Shown here: positions 59,396 through 64,000 of the stretch, one piece after another | Numbering within the stretch: position 1 is the first letter of the stretch | Layout of the letters: the number at the start of each line of letters is the position of its first letter | DNA from: Ferirhizobium litorale | Lineage (GTDB): Bacteria > Pseudomonadota > Alphaproteobacteria > Rhizobiales > Rhizobiaceae | Length of the DNA stretch: 64,000 bases | Reading direction: 5' to 3' | NCBI GenBank assembly: GCA_030028905.1 | Contig: JALDYZ010000003.1 | Span: forward strand, 434,001 to 498,000 | Translations under genes and position numbers: made by a program | The notes under the pieces: model-generated | What the model was told of the DNA's origin: nothing | Databases searched by the model: none | The model's input: the letters and a program-made list of their open reading frames with translations, nothing else

Positions 59396-60601
59396 CTATT
59401 CGGGATAGGTCTCAACGCCGTCCTGCGTCGGCTTGTTAAAAAGGACGAATACCAAGGGGTTGCCGGGCTCGGACATTGCATCGCTGCGTAGCCCCGATAT
59501 TTCTCCGGCCACTCCACTTGTATACTCAGCCACTATTTCGCCAAAGCTGTTGCGCTGAATGGCCACCTTTTGTCCAGGTACGACCTTGTCATTAAGTTTG
59601 ACCAGATGTTCGACGATTCCACCCGCGGTGGCCAGCACCGGAAACCCGCTATTGCCGACAAAGACAGACATGCCCTTGGCTGTACGGCCCATCGGTTCGT
59701 CAACGATCCCATGATGTTTGAGGACATTCATCGTGCCTTCTACAAACAGCGCGATCATCTCGCGATTTAAGACGCGCGCAGCGCCGATCTCTGGTGCAAT
59801 GGCCGGGATTCCCACGTCTATGAACGCATTGTGCAGGACGGTGGGATAGGCGGCTTTCGGCATATTGAGGATCTGGCCGACAGGATAGAGATCCAACATT
59901 GCCTTTACCTCGGGCCTGTCTATCTCGCCGATGTTAAATGCAGTGACTTCGAATCCGGTCGTTCCCGTATGGAAATCAATCGCTGCGTCGGCGTTCGGCC
60001 GCAGCAGTCGGTTGAACAGCAGCCCGGCATGGCGGCTTGGCGCAGTCGAACCGTTCTCATTTCCGGGCCATATCCGGTTCATGTCGATCAGATCAATGCC
60101 TCTGCCCTGGTTTGGCCACCGGCGTTGCATGCTTTCCAGGGCCGGCCGGGATATGTCGGTGACTGCCATCACGGTGCCGGACATCTTTGCCGGATCGAGC
60201 TGGTTCATCACGGTCTGGACCGTATGGATGGAACTCATCTCGTCGCCATGCACACCGCTTGTCAGAACGATACGCTTGCCCGGCTTCGCGCCCCTGGCGA
60301 CCGTCACGGACACGTACCAGTGTTGCCCGGTGGGCGTCTCCACACCCTGAAAATACAAATGATGCTTCTGCCCGGCCTCAAGCTCGTTCACGTCGAGCGA
60401 ACTTATGACCTTTTTCCCGCCAATGACATCACCTGTATAGACGGTTCCCTTCTTAGCGCTGGCTTCCGTGCTTACGGCCGCGTTCGTGCTTTGTGCCTGT
60501 GCCGGTCCCGCTATTAGCGCGGCTGCAGCGCCGATCGCGGCGGCCGATGCCAGCATGAAGTCGCGGCGATCCACACCCTCGCCAATTTCATTCGCGATCA
60601 T
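59396..60601 (-). CDS. Exported succinylglutamate-desuccinylase/aspartoacylase family protein (401 aa)
   Basis: A zinc carboxypeptidase-like deacylase. A Tat signal (DRRDFMLASAAAIGAAAALI) precedes the catalytic part. Zinc ligands are in VLTSGVHGDEMSSIHT (HGDE), with a later DFHTGTTGFEV (His) and a Glu in PAIAPEIGAAR; DMNRIWPGN matches the family's RxxxxW-type substrate segment. The C-terminal half includes a barrel-like extension (GGIVEHLVKLNDKVVPGQKVA). The start at 60601 follows AAGGAACG. Export is unusual for this family. Its neighbour is an Ehu-like ABC transporter, so it may deacylate a solute before import. Confidence 0.85.
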   Translation of the reverse strand: MIANEIGEGVDRRDFMLASAAAIGAAAALIAGPAQAQSTNAAVSTEASAKKGTVYTGDVIGGKKVISSLDVNELEAGQKHHLYFQGVETPTGQHWYVSVTVARGAKPGKRIVLTSGVHGDEMSSIHTVQTVMNQLDPAKMSGTVMAVTDISRPALESMQRRWPNQGRGIDLIDMNRIWPGNENGSTAPSRHAGLLFNRLLRPNADAAIDFHTGTTGFEVTAFNIGEIDRPEVKAMLDLYPVGQILNMPKAAYPTVLHNAFIDVGIPAIAPEIGAARVLNREMIALFVEGTMNVLKHHGIVDEPMGRTAKGMSVFVGNSGFPVLATAGGIVEHLVKLNDKVVPGQKVAIQRNSFGEIVAEYTSGVAGEISGLRSDAMSEPGNPLVFVLFNKPTQDGVETYPE

Positions 60602-61436
60602 TGTCGTTCCTTGCTGATTTAGGCAGTTGGACCAAGTTCGTCGATTTGGACGGGATGCAAGACCGCCCACTCTATAATTCATGGAATGCTTCAAGGAGTA
60701 CAGTCCACGCCAAGGAAAGGATACTGCGCTTAACAGTCTACGAAAAAGTATAAAACGACAGTTGCGCAGGGAGTGGCGAAGTGCGCGGGACGCATAGCGA
60801 CATCCTCCGGTGACGCAACCGCAATACTGGAGAGCGAAGACGAAATGTTGTGCGCAACAGCGGCCTGCGCAAGCATGCGTTCCGCACCGGCCCACATCAG
60901 GCCGGACAATGTCTGCCGAGCAGCGTTCTTCGCAGGTCTGCTTTGGTGCGACCAACGGATCAGCTGTTTCAGCTTGTCGTGATCGGTCTCGACGATACCT
61001 ATCATTATGTTCAGAAAGAAGAATTCAACGGCATAGAGATCGGCAAAGTATGGTCAGTTTGGCGAGCATGGAGCCCCTTCTTCCCGAAAGAAATCGGGAC
61101 TTGGAAGATCTGGCGATCGAACTGACCTCCGCCGCCAGTCGCTTCGCCGCACGATGGATGAGGTGAGTGCGCGTTTGGCTCTTGTGCCGATCGCTATGAC
61201 GGTCGGGACGTGAGTCCGATTGCACCGCCTCGTTCTTCTGATCTCATGATGGGAGCGCCAACCAGGGTGCTCATCCCGAAGAGAAGCAAGGGCCCGCAAA
61301 TGGACGTCGAAAGCCGGTCAACGGAAGCTTGAAAAGGAGCTCGACGCGACCACGCCGAATAGAGAAGAGCCGATTTTGCGTGCCGGTTGATACCAAGGCG
61401 ACCGCGTATTCTTAGTGCACTCGAATGCCCGATTGC
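60602..61436. other. Gene-poor stretch with a possible Fic-type fragment
   Basis: About 835 bp. Near 61050-61166 the plus strand reads SMEPLLPERNRDLEDLAIELT, which resembles the N-terminus of some Fic-family proteins, but it ends after some 20 residues and no HPFxxGN core follows. The rest holds short open frames only. Confidence 0.45.
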
Positions 61437-62216
61437 CTAAGCCAGCACTGAAGACAGAAACTCGCGCGTTCGCTCCTCCCTGGGCGCTCCGAAAATCTCC
61501 TCGGGTGAACCCTGTTCGCAGATGCGACCCTTGTCAAAGAAGCAGACCCGGTCCGAGACCTCCCGCGCAAAACGCATCTCGTGGGTTACAAGAAGCATAG
61601 TCAAATCGTGCTCATGTGCCAAACTGCGGATAACTGAAAGCACCTCGCCCACCAACTGGGGATCGAGCGCCGATGTCGGTTCATCGAACAGAAGGACGCG
61701 TGGGCGCATGGCGAGCGCGCGGGCAATTGCTACGCGCTGCTGTTGTCCACCCGAAAGCTGTACCGGGTAATGGTCTTTCTTGTCCGCCAATCCCACCATG
61801 TCGAGCAGCTCGATGGCACGTGCTTCCGCGTCCGCCCGTCCCATGCCCAGTACCCGGACCGGCGCTTCGACGACATTGCGCAGGACCGTCATATGGGGGA
61901 AGAGATTGAAACTCTGAAAGACCATGCCGACATGTTTGCGGATCTCGCGCAGATGCCTTTCGGACGCCTGGAAAGGACCTTTGCCGCGCTCCTCATGGTA
62001 CGATATATTGGCGAGCCTCAACGAGCCCTCCTGGAAGGGCTCGAGCGTCATCAGGATGCGCAAGACCGTGGATTTTCCGGAGCCGGAAGGCCCGATGAGA
62101 GTCACCTTCTCACCCTTTGCCACGCTGAAATTGAACTGGTCGAGCACCGTCAGAATTCCGAAGCGCTTCGTGACGTTGGAGAATTCTATGATGGGCTCGT
62201 TGATGGCATCGGTCAT
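61437..62216 (-). CDS. Polar amino acid/ectoine-type ABC transporter ATP-binding protein (259 aa)
   Basis: A GlnQ-type ATPase: Walker [21 protein letters not shown]-loop, signature [15 protein letters not shown], Walker [14 protein letters not shown], switch [13 protein letters not shown]. The 259 residues start at the ATG at 62216, overlapping the upstream permease by 4 bp. The order binding protein-permease-permease-ATPase and the permease sequences fit EhuBCDA (ectoine/hydroxyectoine) transporters, but polar amino acids cannot be excluded. Confidence 0.9.
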   Translation of the reverse strand: MTDAINEPIIEFSNVTKRFGILTVLDQFNFSVAKGEKVTLIGPSGSGKSTVLRILMTLEPFQEGSLRLANISYHEERGKGPFQASERHLREIRKHVGMVFQSFNLFPHMTVLRNVVEAPVRVLGMGRADAEARAIELLDMVGLADKKDHYPVQLSGGQQQRVAIARALAMRPRVLLFDEPTSALDPQLVGEVLSVIRSLAHEHDLTMLLVTHEMRFAREVSDRVCFFDKGRICEQGSPEEIFGAPREERTREFLSSVLA

Positions 62217-62905
62217 CGCATGGGGATCCCTGCTTTTGGGAGAGCTTTCTGCAGGCGATGGAGGCCTGCGGAGCAGATCAGCGTCAGGAGGAGGAAGATG
62301 AGGCCGACCAGCGTCAGCGGCACAAGGTATTCGAACGTGCGTTCGCCGATCATGGTGGCAAGACCCATCATCTCGAGAACGGTAACGACGGAGAGGACGG
62401 GCGTCTCCTTGATCATCGCAACTAGGTAGTTGCCCATCGCCGGCACGATGCGCGGGACGGCCTGCGGAATTATGATGTCGCGATAAGTTTGCATCCGCGT
62501 GAGGTTGAGCGCAGTCGCAGCTTCCCATTGGCCGCGTTGCACGGCCTCTATGCCGCCGCGATAGACCTCGGACGTATAGGCCGCATACTGAAGACCGAGC
62601 GCAAGTGCGCCGGTGAGGAAAGCGGGTAGGACGATGCCGAACTCGGGCAGGACGTAATAAAGAAAGAAGAGCTGCACCAGCAATGGCGTATCGCGTAGAA
62701 ACTCGACAACGAATGCAGTCGTCCAGGAGATTGCCGTGACCCGGCTACGGCGGAGCAAGGCGAAGGCAAGACCAAGGGAGAGCGCTATTGCGAAGCCAGC
62801 CACTGCTGCCTTCAACGTCACGGTCAGGCCGATCAGGATGATCGGCAGTATCGAGATCGTATACGTGAGCCAGGTCGTGGTGTCCCATTCATAACCATAC
62901 ATCAT
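62213..62905 (-). CDS. Polar solute ABC transporter permease, EhuD-like (230 aa)
   Basis: A HisMQ-type permease with about five membrane segments. EAA loop: [20 protein letters not shown]. It contains [20 protein letters not shown] and the C-terminal [19 protein letters not shown]. An AGGAGC site precedes the ATG pair at 62905/62902. It overlaps the ATPase gene by 4 bp. The sequence resembles EhuD; this is by recollection only. Confidence 0.88.
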   Translation of the reverse strand: MMYGYEWDTTTWLTYTISILPIILIGLTVTLKAAVAGFAIALSLGLAFALLRRSRVTAISWTTAFVVEFLRDTPLLVQLFFLYYVLPEFGIVLPAFLTGALALGLQYAAYTSEVYRGGIEAVQRGQWEAATALNLTRMQTYRDIIIPQAVPRIVPAMGNYLVAMIKETPVLSVVTVLEMMGLATMIGERTFEYLVPLTLVGLIFLLLTLICSAGLHRLQKALPKAGIPMR

Positions 62906-62918
62906 GGACGCCGGCTCC

Positions 62919-63584
62919 TCACGATTGGCCCGGACGCGGCATGACGTCACCGCGTCGCACAAAGCGTTCGACTACCTTCATGGCCATCATCAACACCAGC
63001 GACATCGTGAAGTAGCAGACGAGTGTCACCGAGTAGATGCTGGTGCTGTCGAGGGTCAAGTTGCGGATCGATTGTGCGGAAAAGGTGAGATCCGCGATAG
63101 AAATCAGCGACACCAGCGAGGACAGCTTGAGTGTTTCAATCGCCAGATTGCCGAAGGCAGGCATCATCTCGACGACTGCCTGGGGCAGCGAAATCCGAAA
63201 TAGCGTCTGGTAGCGGCTGAAGTTCAGGGCGCGAGCGGCTTCCAGTTGCTGGGGAGAAACCGAAGACAGCGCACCGCGGACGATCTCCGCGCCATAGCCG
63301 CCGACATGGGCTGCCAGCACCAGGATACCTGTCGTGATCGGGTCGAAGCTGATGCCGACCAAGGGCAAGGCATAATAGAACCAGAAGAGCTGCACAAAGA
63401 GCGAGGTGCCCCGAAACACTTCCGTGTAGCAGAGCGCGATCGTCGACAAGATGGCGCCTCCCTCGACACGCAGGATGCCGAAAAAGAAGGCGAGTGCCGC
63501 TCCAACGGCAATCGCCGCAAGCGTAATCGTCATCGTGACGACCGCGCCTTTCCAGAGCATAGGCAGATAGGCTGTCCAGTCCAT
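62919..63584 (-). CDS. Polar solute ABC transporter permease, EhuC-like (221 aa)
   Basis: The partner HisMQ-type permease: MLWKGAVVTMTITLAAIAVG at the start, VFRGTSLFVQLFWFYYALP, and the EAA loop GALSSVSPQQLEAARALNFS. The ATG at 63584 is preceded by GGGAGAG; a TTG further out is less likely. It lies 13 bp upstream of the EhuD-like gene and 60 bp downstream of the binding-protein gene. Confidence 0.88.
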   Translation of the reverse strand: MDWTAYLPMLWKGAVVTMTITLAAIAVGAALAFFFGILRVEGGAILSTIALCYTEVFRGTSLFVQLFWFYYALPLVGISFDPITTGILVLAAHVGGYGAEIVRGALSSVSPQQLEAARALNFSRYQTLFRISLPQAVVEMMPAFGNLAIETLKLSSLVSLISIADLTFSAQSIRNLTLDSTSIYSVTLVCYFTMSLVLMMAMKVVERFVRRGDVMPRPGQS

Positions 63585-63644
63585 CTGGAACTCTCCCGGT
63601 TTCAAGTTGAATAGCGCCCGATCAAAACCGGGCGCCTTCTACCG

Positions 63645-64000
63645 TTATTTGCCGGCGCAGAGATCGGCCACGTTCTTCTCCGCGGCCGCCGCGATACTCG
63701 CTTCGGAAACGCCATATTTTGCCAGGATCGCCTTGTACTCGTCTGTCTTGCGGAACTCGACGAGAGCGGCATTGAAGGCGTCGCGCAATTCGGCGTCTTC
63801 CGGGCGGAACGCAAAGCCACCGTAGTTGCGAACCGGCGCATCATTGACGATCGGGTCTTCGAAGGGAGCGACCTGCTCGACATTGGTCTGATCCTTGGCC
63901 AACTCCGATACGGTGAGTTCCGTGGCGGCATAGGCATCCACGCGGCTCTCCACCGTCGGGATCGCATCGGCATTGGCCGGGATGAAGACGATTTGATCAT
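63645..64000 (-). CDS. Extracellular solute-binding protein, family 3 (partial at window end)
   Basis: The frame runs into the end of the window, so only the C-terminal 118 or so residues are seen: VFIPANADAIPTVESRVDAY, DPIVNDAPVRNYGGFAFRPE, ELRDAFNAALVEFRKTDEYKAIL, and a Cys close to the end (ADLCAGK). These are typical of type II periplasmic binding proteins for polar amino acids and of EhuB. The gene would be first in the operon. Confidence 0.87.
   Translation of the reverse strand, partial: DQIVFIPANADAIPTVESRVDAYAATELTVSELAKDQTNVEQVAPFEDPIVNDAPVRNYGGFAFRPEDAELRDAFNAALVEFRKTDEYKAILAKYGVSEASIAAAAEKNVADLCAGK

Noticed and set aside
1-64000. CRISPR array, tRNA, rRNA or tmRNA genes
   Set aside because: No regularly spaced short repeats and no cloverleaf or rRNA-like stretches were seen on either strand by reading.

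Overview
The window looks like an accessory region of an alphaproteobacterium, most likely of the order Hyphomicrobiales and close to Rhizobiaceae. The pointers are small DUF982 and DUF1127 proteins, FixJ-type receiver-only response regulators next to tandem-PAS histidine kinases, an Ehu-type polar solute ABC transporter, and a high-GC coding style. That placement is inference. No rRNA, tRNA, CRISPR array or phage structural genes were seen. Many broken transposases, gene fragments and recent duplications suggest a plasmid or a genomic island.

Layout. 1-5.6 kb: small-molecule catabolism (crotonase-like enzyme cut by the window edge, SRPBCC-like protein, isochorismatase-like hydrolase, PLP desulfhydrase/ACC deaminase-like enzyme, tautomerase, SDR, VOC protein). 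5.7-10.3 kb: two-component genes: an internally deleted kinase with its receiver, an intact five-PAS kinase with its receiver, and a kinase tail cut by an IS3-family element (10290-11508). 11.5-16.9 kb: flavin ene-reductase, two epoxide-hydrolase-type enzymes, a DUF2798 membrane protein, a TetR regulator with a perfect palindromic operator, a secreted cupin and a VOC protein. 17.1-21.2 kb: redox-stress genes (MsrB, AhpD-like, exported cupin, Rrf2 regulator, thioredoxin reductase, DUF1127, RclC-like DUF417). 21.5-29 kb: a second TetR, an unknown protein, an RND-pump fragment, DUF982, a mosaic second copy of the AhpD-cupin block, a DUF3095 protein and a third cupin. 29-37.2 kb: complete RND efflux pair, YeeE/YedE transporter, Met/His-rich secreted protein, cytochrome b561 and an exported molybdopterin oxidoreductase. 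37.3-43.6 kb: a phosphate-type porin and a sensor kinase that share a duplicated leader of about 540 bp, with a LuxR-type regulator between them, then a Tn3-family right end. 43.6-45.1 and 54.3-55.9 kb: two AbiE toxin-antitoxin loci, both with a broken toxin gene and an intact antitoxin ORF; a DUF1778/GNAT toxin-antitoxin pair lies between them. 46.1-52.8 kb: tetR-amidohydrolase-livKHMGF. 56.8-64 kb: AGCS symporter, MliC-like protein, exported aspartoacylase-like enzyme and an Ehu-like ABC transporter cut by the window edge.

How the genes may work together. A 23-bp inverted repeat (ACTACGA-N9-TCGTAGT) occurs three times: between the exported cupin and the Rrf2 gene, upstream of DUF3095, and upstream of the RND operon. 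I infer one Rrf2-controlled stress regulon that joins exported cupins, an AhpD-like enzyme, DUF3095 and an efflux pump. A second motif (CGACACCAT-N-G[C/G]-ACAAT) sits upstream of the VOC gene, the deleted-kinase/receiver pair and the five-PAS kinase. These two motif sets are the best candidates for undescribed regulatory systems here.
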